This document shows, in pieces, positions 25,427 through 34,559 of a stretch of 64,000 nucleotides of DNA (its first letter is position 1; each line of letters starts with the position of its first letter). The notes beneath the pieces were generated by a model, which did not search any database, was not told the DNA's origin, and worked only from the letters and a program-made list of their open reading frames with translations. The DNA is from Gammaproteobacteria bacterium (GTDB lineage: Bacteria; Pseudomonadota; Gammaproteobacteria; SZUA-229). Made by a program: the position numbers and the translations under genes. The DNA is taken from NCBI GenBank assembly GCA_026195255.1, contig JAPHSS010000017.1, positions 1 to 64,000 of the forward strand, written 5' to 3'.

Positions 25427-27850
25427 CTAATGAAAATACTTTTCTATTTCTGAAATAATATTATCTATATCAAGAGGTTTTGAGATATGACCACTCATGC
25501 CTGCTTTTATACAATTTAGTTTATCGTCAGCCATAGCGTTAGCTGTCATGGCAATAATGGGTATATCCTTATACGAAGGTATTTTTCGTATAAGCCGGGT
25601 TGCATCATATCCATCCATTTCTGGCATTTGAATATCCATAAATATTAAATCATATGCTTTCTCAGAAGCCATCTTGACAGCTTCTTTTCCATTGTTAGCT
25701 GTGTCAATAAACATGCCTGATTGTGTGAGTATTTCTTTTGCGATTAACTGATTAATCATTACATCTTCTACAAGCAAGGCTTGTTTATTGGCCAATATGT
25801 CGGAACGATATTGCTTATCTGAGTCTGGAGGTATTATAGGAGGCTCGGTTGTGCCTTTTGGTAAAAACAGTTCAAACTCAATGCAACTTCCCTTGCCCGG
25901 TTCACTAGTTAAAGAGATGTCGCCTTTCATTAAGTTAACCAGATGTTTGCATATAGACAAGCCTAAACCTGTTCCACCAAATCGCCTTGATGTTGAGTTA
26001 TCGGCTTGTGTGAAAGAGTGAAATAGTTTTTTCTGATGTTCTGGAGAAATTCCAATGCCAGTATCTATAATCATGAAATGTATAAAATCATTCTTTCTGG
26101 CATTAATAACTAACTTAACTGAACCATTATTTGTAAATTTAATACCATTGCTAATAAGGTTTATTAAGATTTGAGATACGCGTACTGAATCACCTCTTAG
26201 CATTCTTGGTACATTGTCATTTATGTCTATAATAAGTTCTATGTTTTTTTCAAGTGCTCTTGTATTAAATATGCTAGTTATATTTTCAATTACAGTATTA
26301 AAGTCAAAATCCTTGTCTTCAATATTCAGCTTGCCTGCTTCTATTTTTGAAAAGTCTAGAATGTCATTAATAATATGTAGAAGAATATCCGCCGATGATT
26401 TTAGTTTTGATAAATATTCAAATTGTTTATCATTTAGATCAGTTCTTAATGTTAATTCGGTTAAGCCAATAATTCCATTCATAGGTGTTCTTATTTCATG
26501 GCTCATATTGGCCAAAAACGAGCCTTTTGCTTTACTTGCTTTTTCGGCAATATTTTTGGCATTTACCAGATCTTTGTTTGCTCGTTCCAGATCTATTGTG
26601 CGTTTTAAAACCCGGTCTTCCAGATCTATATTTAATTTTTGTAATGAGTCTTCACGTTCCTGAACTATTGATATTAATTGATTAAATACACCAAACATGT
26701 TTTCAAATTCAGTTGTTTTAGTTTTAACATGGATTTTTTCTAATTTTCCATCTTTTAACTTTCCGACAGAGTTAGTGAAATTTAATAATGGCGACGTTAG
26801 AAGCCTGGATAAAACAAACGCAAGAAAAATGGCAATTAAGCTAGATATAACAAATATTAATATTAACGCTTTTATGAGGCTCCACATGGGAGCGCGTAAT
26901 ACACTATCGGGAATTGTAAGTTGCAGTATATAACCAGAAATGTTTACAGGTCTAAAAATATGATGAATGACTTCATCATTTAAACTGCTGGTGATGATGG
27001 TTTCTTTGCCTGACAGGATAGCCTTAGTTTTTGTTCTTAAATTTATATCGGTTGCATCCTGTAGCCTGGTGCTTATAGAAAGTTTTTCATTGTTAGGGCC
27101 TAAAATATAATTTCCCTGTGAATCTTTCCTAAAATGAATGATTTTATCTGCTTCCCAGTGGTACCAATAAGTACCATCTTTACTAATCAGGGCTAATCGA
27201 GCGAGTCCTGAAAATTCTTTCTCTAGATCCTGTCGTAATTCATTGATTTTCTTTTCAACATTTTTCCATGGTAGCGAGCCACCTAACAAACCCTGAGTTT
27301 TTCCCGTGTCATCGTGAATAGATGAAGTAACAACAATTTGTTTGACTTCAGTAGTGTAAGAAATCATCGGGTTTGAAATGTAGAGCCGATGATTGTCCGA
27401 CTGATTATTACCAACGGTTACTTGCCAGTAATCACGCTTTCGAATGTTCTTTGGCTTTGCATCAGGAGATTGATCGTTAAACGTTCTCAGCATATTTACA
27501 TCGGGATTGCCACCTGACGTGTTATGGAATGTACCATCACCTCTACCAACAATAAATTTCTCATAATGTTGTTTTTTCTGTGCAAGATGGCTCATTAAAT
27601 ATGGGCGCATCGTATTAAAGTCCATATTTTTTACTAATGGGTTTTGTGCCAGAATATCTATTTCAGCAAGGCGGGCATTGAAGAAAGATGAAAGTTTCTC
27701 AGCAGAAACCTCCAGGCGCTTTTCAGCTGTTTCCAGTGTGAGTTGTTCTGTAATGCTGGAGCTGTACCAAATAGTGTATATGTAAGCGATGACTAGAGGA
27801 AAAAAGCCGCTTATGACGAGTATTAAGAGGATCTGGTTTTTTAATTTCAT
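25427..27850 (-). CDS. Cache-domain hybrid sensor histidine kinase
   Basis: An 807-residue inner-membrane protein. A transmembrane helix at about residues 5-28 leads into a large periplasmic double-Cache (dCache_1) sensor, then a second helix near 322-347, a HAMP linker and a coiled coil. The kinase core has its H-box in ANMSHEIRTPMNGII and ATPase motifs DTGIGI and GTGLGLSICKHL. A C-terminal receiver carries the phospho-acceptor Asp in FMDIQMPEMDG. No HPt domain is attached, so a separate phosphotransfer protein and output regulator are needed and none lies nearby. dCache sensors bind small molecules such as amino acids or purines; the ligand here is unknown. Confidence 0.9.
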   Translation of the reverse strand: MKLKNQILLILVISGFFPLVIAYIYTIWYSSSITEQLTLETAEKRLEVSAEKLSSFFNARLAEIDILAQNPLVKNMDFNTMRPYLMSHLAQKKQHYEKFIVGRGDGTFHNTSGGNPDVNMLRTFNDQSPDAKPKNIRKRDYWQVTVGNNQSDNHRLYISNPMISYTTEVKQIVVTSSIHDDTGKTQGLLGGSLPWKNVEKKINELRQDLEKEFSGLARLALISKDGTYWYHWEADKIIHFRKDSQGNYILGPNNEKLSISTRLQDATDINLRTKTKAILSGKETIITSSLNDEVIHHIFRPVNISGYILQLTIPDSVLRAPMWSLIKALILIFVISSLIAIFLAFVLSRLLTSPLLNFTNSVGKLKDGKLEKIHVKTKTTEFENMFGVFNQLISIVQEREDSLQKLNIDLEDRVLKRTIDLERANKDLVNAKNIAEKASKAKGSFLANMSHEIRTPMNGIIGLTELTLRTDLNDKQFEYLSKLKSSADILLHIINDILDFSKIEAGKLNIEDKDFDFNTVIENITSIFNTRALEKNIELIIDINDNVPRMLRGDSVRVSQILINLISNGIKFTNNGSVKLVINARKNDFIHFMIIDTGIGISPEHQKKLFHSFTQADNSTSRRFGGTGLGLSICKHLVNLMKGDISLTSEPGKGSCIEFELFLPKGTTEPPIIPPDSDKQYRSDILANKQALLVEDVMINQLIAKEILTQSGMFIDTANNGKEAVKMASEKAYDLIFMDIQMPEMDGYDATRLIRKIPSYKDIPIIAMTANAMADDKLNCIKAGMSGHISKPLDIDNIISEIEKYFH

Positions 27851-28066
27851 CTAATATTATAATGGCAGGCTGCGTATATATTAGTTTAGACGATAATTAA
27901 CCTGATTTTCATTTTCATGCACCAATTTTAATTTTTCCAGCAGGGCATTAAGTTGAGGGGATATTGTTTACAGCTAACCCGTCTATTAGTCTATTCGTTC
28001 TAATTTCAGTTAATTTGAGATGCTGGTCTCGTTAAATATCAAGCTTTGCTTTATAATCAAACCTAA

Positions 28067-28333
28067 ATGAAACGTTTATATTTATCTTTCTTTCTTGTTG
28101 TATTGCTTCTCACTCAGTTGGGAAGTTTGGATCATGATTATCATATACATGATTCCAGCGAAAGCTGCGACTATTGTTTAAGTGCACATGCGCTTGATCA
28201 TGCTGTTCCGCCAGCTATTGAGAATTTATTTGACCACTCATTCCTCCAATTTCACACTGAAAGTGTATTTGTCAGCGCTATTAATACTGGTTTTCAGTAT
28301 TATTCAGCGCGTGCTCCTCCGCGTTTTATCTAG
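28067..28333 (+). CDS. Small exported His/Cys protein heading the zinc-type uptake operon
   Basis: 88 residues with a signal peptide (residues 1-20) and a short mature part rich in possible metal ligands: DHDYHIHD, then CDYC, then AHALDH. It ends in APPRFI, recalling the Pro-rich ends of small proteins found beside metal transporters. A TATAAT hexamer lies at 28052-28057, very near the ATG, with no clear -35 or ribosome binding site. The next genes in the same direction are an outer-membrane barrel, a ZnuA-type binding protein and a ZnuB-type permease. Inference: a periplasmic metal-binding accessory for that operon. I recognise no named family with certainty. Confidence 0.6.
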   Translation: MKRLYLSFFLVVLLLTQLGSLDHDYHIHDSSESCDYCLSAHALDHAVPPAIENLFDHSFLQFHTESVFVSAINTGFQYYSARAPPRFI

Positions 28334-28410
28334 ATCTCACGCTCTTTAAATCTTACCGATAAGTTTCGGTATTTATTTCTATTCAGTGATTGATTTGGGA
28401 AAACATTTCA

Positions 28411-29628
28411 ATGAAAAAAAATTATATAACACTACCTGTCGTTATAGGTGGGCTTAGCTTTGCCTGCTTTTATGCAACGGCTTTTGCGGCCACTCAGGCC
28501 AGTTTTAATCCGGATATTACGCTAACGCTCGACGGTCGTTACGGCAGTTATTCAAATGATAGTGACTATGAGCTGCCAGGTTTCATGCTGGGTGGCGAGG
28601 CGTCTCGTGGCGGGCAGGGCTTTAATTTAGGTCATAACGAACTAAGTTTCAGTAGCAATATTGATGATATGTTCTTTGGCAAACTTACCACCGTCGTTGC
28701 CGAGCATGAGGGTGAAACTGAAGTTGAGCTGGAAGAGGCATATATCGAAACACTGTCGATTGGTGATGGTTTTACGATTAAAGCGGGGCGTTTTTATTCA
28801 GATATCGGTTATATGAATAACCAGCATCCTCATGCCTGGGATTTCACCGATGCATCACTGGTTTATCGCGGACTGTTTGGTGGTCAGCTCATTGATGATG
28901 GTTTGCAGTTTAGCTGGTTAGTACCGACGCAAACCTATTTTAAACTGGGCATAGAGGCGACTCGGGGTGGGCGTTTTCCCGCTGGCGGTGCGGCGAATGA
29001 TGGTAATGGTGTTTATGCGATGTTTGCAAAGTTTGGCGGTGATGTGGGTGTCAGCCATGCATGGCAGTTAGGTTTTTCTCACTGGCGTGCGGATATCGAG
29101 AATCGCGCTTCAGCAACTCATGAGCATGGTGTTGGTGTAATAGAGGTGCCAACCTATAGTGGTGAAAGTTCGCTTAATGGAATTGATTTTGTCTGGAAGT
29201 GGGCACCCAATGGTAACAGCCGCGAGCAAAACCTGAAAATTCAGGCGGAGTATTTTGTGCGTGATGAAGAGGGTATAGTCGAGCTCGATGGCAGCAGCCC
29301 ACTAGAGTCGACAACATATCTGGGTGAGCAGTCTGGCTGGTATTTGCAGAGTGTTTATCAGTTTATACCGAGATGGCGTATTGGTTATCGCTATGATCGA
29401 CTGGATTCAGATAATCAGGGATCAGACTCAGCGGTATTACTCGAAGCAGGTTTAGATAATGAGGGACATACCCCGCAACGTTCAACTCTGATGCTGGATT
29501 ACTCACACAGTGAATACAGCCGTATACGCCTGCAAGTGAGTAAAGACGATTCCTATGAAGACAGTGATACGCTGATGTTTATGCAATATATTGTCACACT
29601 GGGTGCCCATGGCGCGCATCGTTTTTAA
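28411..29628 (+). CDS. Outer-membrane beta-barrel protein of the zinc-type operon
   Basis: 405 residues from the ATG at 28411, which opens a signal peptide (cleavage likely after AFA at about residue 24); a longer frame would start at a TTG. The mature sequence is built of alternating amphipathic strands with aromatic girdles (ITLTLDGRYGSY, YFKLGIEATRGG, WRIGYRYDRLD) and ends in HRF, the C-terminal Phe of outer-membrane barrels. It resembles porins of unknown specificity annotated near metal ABC transporters. No TonB box or plug domain is visible, so this looks like a diffusion porin and not a TonB receptor. It lies 13 bp upstream of the binding-protein gene. Confidence 0.75.
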   Translation: MKKNYITLPVVIGGLSFACFYATAFAATQASFNPDITLTLDGRYGSYSNDSDYELPGFMLGGEASRGGQGFNLGHNELSFSSNIDDMFFGKLTTVVAEHEGETEVELEEAYIETLSIGDGFTIKAGRFYSDIGYMNNQHPHAWDFTDASLVYRGLFGGQLIDDGLQFSWLVPTQTYFKLGIEATRGGRFPAGGAANDGNGVYAMFAKFGGDVGVSHAWQLGFSHWRADIENRASATHEHGVGVIEVPTYSGESSLNGIDFVWKWAPNGNSREQNLKIQAEYFVRDEEGIVELDGSSPLESTTYLGEQSGWYLQSVYQFIPRWRIGYRYDRLDSDNQGSDSAVLLEAGLDNEGHTPQRSTLMLDYSHSEYSRIRLQVSKDDSYEDSDTLMFMQYIVTLGAHGAHRF

Positions 29629-29641
29629 GGAGCAGTGAAAC

Positions 29642-30547
29642 ATGAAAAATGTGATACAACTATTTTCTGTATTGTTTTTTTTGCTAATGACGTCACCGGT
29701 TCTGGCCAGTATATATGTGTTTGCCTGTGAACCCGAATGGGCATCACTGGTCGATGAATTAGGCGGTGAACGTGTGAGTAGTTATGCGGCAACAACGGCA
29801 TATCAGGACCCGCACCATATAGAAGCGCGTCCCAGTTTGATTGCTAAAATTAGACGAGCAGATTTAGTGGTGTGTAGTGGTGCAGAACTTGAAAGTGGCT
29901 GGTTACCCCTGTTATTAAGGCAGGCAGGTAATAACAAAATAAAACCCGGTAAAAGTGGTTACTTTGAAGCGGCTAGCGTAGTAGAGCGACTGGATATACC
30001 AGTCAATTTAGATCGTTCTTCAGGTGATGTGCATGCATCGGGTAATCCGCATGTTCATCTTGATCCGAGACGCATTCAAATTATTGCGGAATTTTTGTTT
30101 AAACGTTTAAGTGATATTGATCCGCAAGGCTCTGCTTATTATAAACAACGATTTAAAAATTTTAGCCAACGCTGGCAACAGGCTATTAAACAGTGGCAGT
30201 TACAGGCGTTACCATTAAAGGGGCAACGTATTGTTGTGCACCACCGGGACTGGGTATATCTATTTGACTGGTTAGGTATTGAAATTGCCGCTGCGCTAGA
30301 GCCAAAACCGGGTTTGCCGGCAACCCCGGGGCACCTCTCAATGTTAACAAAAACATTAACGACCGAGCCTGCAAAAATGATTGTGTATACGCCATATCAA
30401 AATCCACGTGCAGCTAAACGGCTTTCTCAAATCATCAATACGCCAGTTGTTGAGTTGCCTTATACCATTGGCGGAACAGATCAGGTAAATAATTTGTTTG
30501 ATCTGTTTACGGTTAGCATAGAAAAGTTAAACGGTGCGCTTAAGTGA
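29642..30547 (+). CDS. znuA: Zinc/manganese-type ABC transporter substrate-binding protein
   Basis: 301 residues of the TroA/ZnuA cluster A-I binding proteins. A signal peptide at about residues 1-22 (cleavage near VLA) is followed by the metal-ligand segments: His in YQDPHHIEARPS, HVHLDPR and VVHHRDW, and a C-terminal acidic ligand near GGTDQ. It lacks the long His-rich loop found in many ZnuA proteins, so zinc versus manganese cannot be decided by reading. AAGGAG precedes the ATG. Its stop overlaps the permease start by 4 bp (GTGA). The upstream barrel supplies an outer-membrane route. Periplasmic capture of divalent metal is the likely role. Confidence 0.85.
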   Translation: MKNVIQLFSVLFFLLMTSPVLASIYVFACEPEWASLVDELGGERVSSYAATTAYQDPHHIEARPSLIAKIRRADLVVCSGAELESGWLPLLLRQAGNNKIKPGKSGYFEAASVVERLDIPVNLDRSSGDVHASGNPHVHLDPRRIQIIAEFLFKRLSDIDPQGSAYYKQRFKNFSQRWQQAIKQWQLQALPLKGQRIVVHHRDWVYLFDWLGIEIAAALEPKPGLPATPGHLSMLTKTLTTEPAKMIVYTPYQNPRAAKRLSQIINTPVVELPYTIGGTDQVNNLFDLFTVSIEKLNGALK

Positions 30548-31329
30548 ATGGACTTGAGATTGATTTGAATATACTCGGGCCGGCGCTACTGGCTGGTTTG
30601 TTAGTAATATCAACACACGTACCTTTAGGTCGGCGAGTATTGCAGCGGGGTATTATTTTTCTTGATCTGGCTATAGCACAAATAGCCGGTCTCGGTTTAA
30701 TTATTGCGTACAGCTTAAACTGGCAGCCAGGTGGCTGGCAAACTCAACTGGTTGCAATGAGTGCAGCTATTATGGGTGTGTTAGGTCTTAACTATACCGA
30801 TAAACATTGGCCAAAAATACAGGAAGCTATTATTGGTTCATTATTTGTTCTTGCATCGAGTGGTAGTATTTTATTACTTGCAACAAATCCCCAGGGTGGT
30901 GAGCAATTAAAAGAATTATTAGTCGGGCAAATTCTGTGGGTGGGTTTTGATCAAATCATTCCAGCGGCCATACTATATTCAATCATTCTTGTTTCATGGT
31001 TTGTTTTTTTACAGCGAGTTAATTCATTAGTTTTCTATTTAGTCTTTGCGATATCAATCACCGTGTCGGTGCAATTAGTCGGCATTTATCTGGTTTTTGC
31101 AAGTTTGATATTCCCGGCGTTAGCTATCAGGGCTATGACAAAACATGCAGTACTAACCGGTTATTTAATTGGTTCTGTGGGTTATGTTATGGGCTTAATG
31201 CTGGCAACAGTATTTGATTTACCTGCAGGGGCGATGATTGTTTATAGTCTTGCGCTGTCGGCGATTATATTTGTGGGTTACAGAAGTGTGATGTTTAAAA
31301 GCAATGTGTCCGCGAATGAACGCAAATAA
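30544..31329 (+). CDS. znuB: Zinc/manganese-type ABC transporter permease
   Basis: 261 residues, start GTG at 30544 inside the GTGA overlap with the binding-protein gene; the ATG four bases later is out of frame. Seven to eight hydrophobic helices are visible and the family pattern of ZnuB/MntB permeases (GRRVLQRGIIFLDLAIAQ near residue 30, then LVFASLIFPALAIRA) is clear. This is the inner-membrane channel that pairs with a ZnuA-type protein and a ZnuC ATPase. No ATPase gene precedes or follows, so the motor must be supplied from elsewhere. The last codons form one arm of the inverted repeat at 31308-31419. Confidence 0.85.
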   Translation: MNGLEIDLNILGPALLAGLLVISTHVPLGRRVLQRGIIFLDLAIAQIAGLGLIIAYSLNWQPGGWQTQLVAMSAAIMGVLGLNYTDKHWPKIQEAIIGSLFVLASSGSILLLATNPQGGEQLKELLVGQILWVGFDQIIPAAILYSIILVSWFVFLQRVNSLVFYLVFAISITVSVQLVGIYLVFASLIFPALAIRAMTKHAVLTGYLIGSVGYVMGLMLATVFDLPAGAMIVYSLALSAIIFVGYRSVMFKSNVSANERK

Positions 31330-31419
31330 ATGCAAATAAAATAAAAAGATATACTGGTGTAATGCGCCGTAGGCGCATAAGCCATAAAAATTTGCGTTTA
31401 TTCGCGTGCATTTGCGGAC
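31308..31419. repeat. Long inverted repeat with central GC-rich hairpin
   Basis: Arms 31308-31337 and 31390-31419 pair over 30 bp with about five mismatches (GTCCGCGAATG... against ...CATTTGCGGAC). Between them sits a perfect small hairpin at 31363-31377 (TGCGCC-GTA-GGCGCA). The element overlaps the last codons of the permease and lies between two convergent genes, where it may act as a bidirectional terminator. The layout resembles those at 43344 and 50238. Confidence 0.75.
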
Positions 31420-31437
31420 AAAAAATGCTCTTAGCTT

Positions 31438-32262
31438 TTATTCAATATCACGAAGCAACTGATTTAAACCTGTTTTACTTAATGTTTTTGCATCAACCTG
31501 TTTAACAATTACCGCGCAGTAAAGGCTGTATGTGCCATCTTTAGAAGGCAGGTTGCCAGACACAACAACAGAACCCTTAGGGATGCGGCCATAAGAAACT
31601 TCACCTGTTTCGCGGTTAAATATTTTAGTGCTCTGACCAATGTAAACGCCCATTGAAATAACAGAACCTTCTTCAACGATAACACCTTCAACAACTTCTG
31701 AACGTGCACCAATAAAACAATTATCTTCGATGATTGTAGGTGCTGCCTGTAATGGCTCTAAAACACCACCAATGCCAACGCCGCCAGACAGGTGAACGTT
31801 TTTACCAATTTGTGCGCATGAGCCTACGGTTGCCCATGTGTCTACCATTGTGCCACTATCAACGTAAGCGCCAATATTTACATAAGATGGCATAAGCACA
31901 ACATTAGGTGCAATGTATGAACCTTTACGTGCAGTTGCAGGTGGTACTACCCGTGCACCTGATTCGCGAAAATCTTTTGTATTGTAATCGGCAAACTTAG
32001 ATTCAACTTTATCGTAGTAGTTGGTGAAACCACCTTTAATAAACTCGTTATCATTAATGCGAAAAGAAAGTAAAACCGCTTTCTTTAACCATTCATTCAC
32101 TACCCAGTCACCACTTGCTTTATCAGCGACACGTGCAGCACCTGAATCAAGCATGTTAATGCATTCTTCAACGGCTTCACGCACGTGTGTTTCAACGTTA
32201 CGTGGTGTTATGTCTGCGCGGCGTTCGAATGCCTCTTCAATTGTACTTTGTAAATCGCTCAT
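31438..32262 (-). CDS. dapD: Tetrahydrodipicolinate N-succinyltransferase
   Basis: 274 residues, the usual length. DapD transfers succinyl from succinyl-CoA to tetrahydrodipicolinate in the succinylase branch of lysine and diaminopimelate synthesis. The C-terminal half is a left-handed beta-helix of hexapeptide repeats ([19 protein letters not shown], split: [10 protein letters not shown] then [10 protein letters not shown]), followed by [11 protein letters not shown] and the loop that binds CoA. GGAG stands six bases before the ATG. dapC follows upstream on the same strand with about 70 bp between them, so the two steps of the branch are probably co-transcribed. Confidence 0.95.
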   Translation of the reverse strand: MSDLQSTIEEAFERRADITPRNVETHVREAVEECINMLDSGAARVADKASGDWVVNEWLKKAVLLSFRINDNEFIKGGFTNYYDKVESKFADYNTKDFRESGARVVPPATARKGSYIAPNVVLMPSYVNIGAYVDSGTMVDTWATVGSCAQIGKNVHLSGGVGIGGVLEPLQAAPTIIEDNCFIGARSEVVEGVIVEEGSVISMGVYIGQSTKIFNRETGEVSYGRIPKGSVVVSGNLPSKDGTYSLYCAVIVKQVDAKTLSKTGLNQLLRDIE

Positions 32263-32332
32263 ACTGATCTCCAGTTTAGAGGGTGTTTATAAATAAACCT
32301 GATAATTTTATGCGGATTAAAAATGCAGTGAA

Positions 32333-33565
32333 TTAGCGTGTCTGTTTATAGCTACCCTGGCGTGTTTCTAAAAAATCTTTAATACGATGTGCGGCTTCAG
32401 TAGTTTCTTCAAGTGTTGCTACCAGAGCCATACGAATATGGTTTTCGCCGGGGTTTATATTGTTCGCAGTACGCGATAAATATTGCCCGGGTAATACCGT
32501 AATGTTTTTTTCTGCAAATAACTGCTGTGCGAAGTCCGTGTCTGCTATTGGCGTTTTCGGCCATAGATAAAATCCTGCATCAGGTAATTTAACGTCCATA
32601 ACAGGCGAAATTATTTCTAATACAGTATTAAATTTTTCTCTGTATATCGCACGGCTATCAATAACATGCTGTTCATCATCCCATGCGCAAATACTGGCAA
32701 ACTGATGATGGCCTGACATAGCGCAGCCATGATAGGTGCGGTATTTTAAAAAAGCCTGCATAATTTCTGCATCACCTGCTACAAAACCAGATCTTAAGCC
32801 GGGCAGGTTAGAGCGTTTCGATAAACTATGAAAAACAACACAGTGTTTATAATCCGTGTTGCCCATGTCAGCTGCGGCTTCTAATAAACCACAAGGTGGT
32901 TTTTCATCATCAAAATATATTTCTGAATAACATTCATCAGATGCAATAATAAAATCAAACTCTTCTGCTTTATTAATTAACCATTGCATTTGCTGTTTTG
33001 AAATAACAGCGCCAGTTGGGTTGCCCGGTGTGCAAATATAAATTAATTGACAACGTTGCCAGCTTGCGTCATCAATGGCTTCAAAATCGGGAAGGTAACT
33101 GGTATCCGCAGTTGTATTATAAAAGCAGGGCTCAGCGCCGGCTAAAATAGCCGCACCTTCATAAATCTGATAAAACGGATTTGGCATACAAACCAGTGCG
33201 CCGCCCCGGGTACTGGTTTTTCGTTTGACCATGGCCTGTGCAAAAGCAAACAGAGCTTCACGGGTGCCATTTACAGGTAATATATTCTTTTCTATATCAA
33301 GGCTATTCGACGGGAGTTTAAAGCGTCGAACCAGCCAGTTTGCAATAGACAGGCGTAATTCTGGTGTGCCTTTGGTAAGCGGGTAATTAGCTATTTTAGC
33401 CAATGAGTTGACCAGCTCTTCAAGCACGAATGCGGGCGGCTCATGTTTGGGCTCACCAATTGATAAAGCGATATGCTTCAGCGCATTATTGGGCGTGATG
33501 CCAGCTTTGAGCTTAGCCAGTTTTTCAAAAGGATAAGGATGTAGTCGATTGAGATCCGGGTTCAT
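32333..33565 (-). CDS. dapC: Succinyldiaminopimelate transaminase
   Basis: 410 residues of the class I PLP aminotransferases. The family's PLP-binding Lys lies in the SLSKRSNLPGLRSGF motif near residue 245, and the CTPGNPTGA and ASDECYSE segments form the cofactor pocket. DapC converts N-succinyl-2-amino-6-ketopimelate to N-succinyl-diaminopimelate, the step after DapD, whose gene is directly downstream. That neighbour makes DapC more likely than another aminotransferase of the family. The ATG at 33565 has no clear ribosome binding site and lies about 65 bp from the divergent glyoxalase-fold gene. Confidence 0.9.
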   Translation of the reverse strand: MNPDLNRLHPYPFEKLAKLKAGITPNNALKHIALSIGEPKHEPPAFVLEELVNSLAKIANYPLTKGTPELRLSIANWLVRRFKLPSNSLDIEKNILPVNGTREALFAFAQAMVKRKTSTRGGALVCMPNPFYQIYEGAAILAGAEPCFYNTTADTSYLPDFEAIDDASWQRCQLIYICTPGNPTGAVISKQQMQWLINKAEEFDFIIASDECYSEIYFDDEKPPCGLLEAAADMGNTDYKHCVVFHSLSKRSNLPGLRSGFVAGDAEIMQAFLKYRTYHGCAMSGHHQFASICAWDDEQHVIDSRAIYREKFNTVLEIISPVMDVKLPDAGFYLWPKTPIADTDFAQQLFAEKNITVLPGQYLSRTANNINPGENHIRMALVATLEETTEAAHRIKDFLETRQGSYKQTR

Positions 33566-33630
33566 GTAAAATGCAGTTAATTACTAAGGCTGTTAAATGG
33601 CGGCTCATTATACTCAAAACTGGAGGCGAA

Positions 33631-34005
33631 GTGGCTGTTTTATCTATTCATCATGTAAGTTTGGTTGTGGCTGATACTCAGCAGGCGGTTTCATTTTATA
33701 CCCGGGTCTTAGGCCTGGAGGTATGTGAGGAGCGCCCGAGCCTCGATTTCGCGGGTGCCTGGTTAACCGTGGGGCATCAGCAAATCCATCTACTTGAAGT
33801 CGAAAACCCTGATCCGGTTAGTAATAGACCCGAACATGGCGGTCGAGACCGGCATCTGGCAATGACAGTGACAGATTTGTCTGAAATAGAGCAGAGGCTC
33901 ACTTCTCTCGATATTTTCTATACAAAAAGCCGTTCAGGCCGCGCTGCACTGTTTTGTCGTGATCCGGATGGTAATGGTATAGAGCTAATAGAATCAAAAG
34001 GTTAA
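33631..34005 (+). CDS. Glyoxalase/VOC-fold protein
   Basis: 124 residues from a GTG at 33631, chosen because TGGAGGCGAA stands just before it; the longer frame would begin within the dapC promoter region. The vicinal-oxygen-chelate fold is clear: SIHHVSLVVADTQQAVSFYTRVLGLEV at the start (HHV ligand), HLAMTVTDLSE in the middle and FCRDPDGNGIELIE at the end, giving His/Glu metal ligands. Family members act as glyoxalases, dioxygenases or resistance proteins; the substrate is unknown. It precedes ycgN by 9 bp, so the two are likely co-transcribed. Confidence 0.85.
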   Translation: MAVLSIHHVSLVVADTQQAVSFYTRVLGLEVCEERPSLDFAGAWLTVGHQQIHLLEVENPDPVSNRPEHGGRDRHLAMTVTDLSEIEQRLTSLDIFYTKSRSGRAALFCRDPDGNGIELIESKG

Positions 34006-34014
34006 GCTGGTTTT

Positions 34015-34464
34015 ATGGCTATTGAGTTCTGGAAAAATAAACAGTTATCAGAAATGAGCGATGAAGAATGGGAGTCTTTGTGTGACGGGTGTGCTCGTTG
34101 CTGTTTATTAAAACTTGAAAATGAAGATACTTCAGAATTGTTTTTTACTAATGTAAGTTGTCACTTATTAAATATCGAAGAATGTCGATGTAAGGATTAT
34201 GAAAACAGGAAATTTCTGGTGCCGGAGTGTTTATTAGTGAAAAACATGGCCTTGTCAGAATACCAGTGGTTGCCTGAAACCTGTGCGTATCGATTATTGT
34301 CAGAGGATAAAACCTTGCCTGACTGGCATCCATTAATTTCAGGTGATAAAAATAGCGTTAAACAGGTAGGGGTTACGGTAGATGGCTTTGCGGTATCTGA
34401 AGATTTTATTCACCCAGAGCAGTTAGAAGACCATGTTATCAACTTGCCTTTACCTGACGAATGA
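34015..34464 (+). CDS. ycgN: YcgN-family cysteine-cluster protein
   Basis: 149 residues of the UPF0260/YcgN family. Conserved Cys clusters are seen: CDGCARCC near residue 23, C-x(n)-CRCKDY near 55, PECLL and CAYRL. They could bind a zinc or iron-sulfur centre. The function in E. coli is not established. The spacing to the upstream glyoxalase-fold gene is 9 bp. The family assignment is firm; the biochemical role is unknown. Confidence 0.85.
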   Translation: MAIEFWKNKQLSEMSDEEWESLCDGCARCCLLKLENEDTSELFFTNVSCHLLNIEECRCKDYENRKFLVPECLLVKNMALSEYQWLPETCAYRLLSEDKTLPDWHPLISGDKNSVKQVGVTVDGFAVSEDFIHPEQLEDHVINLPLPDE

Positions 34465-34559
34465 GTTATCCACACATTCTGTATTGTTGAAATAATTTTA
34501 TAAGCTCTTGATATTAAATAAAATTGTTGTATCTTCATGGTATCACTACAGGAATTCTA

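Noticed and set aside
28411..29628. TonB-dependent receptor (ZnuD-type) call for the barrel
   Set aside because: About 400 residues, no plug domain and no TonB box; a porin-type barrel fits better.
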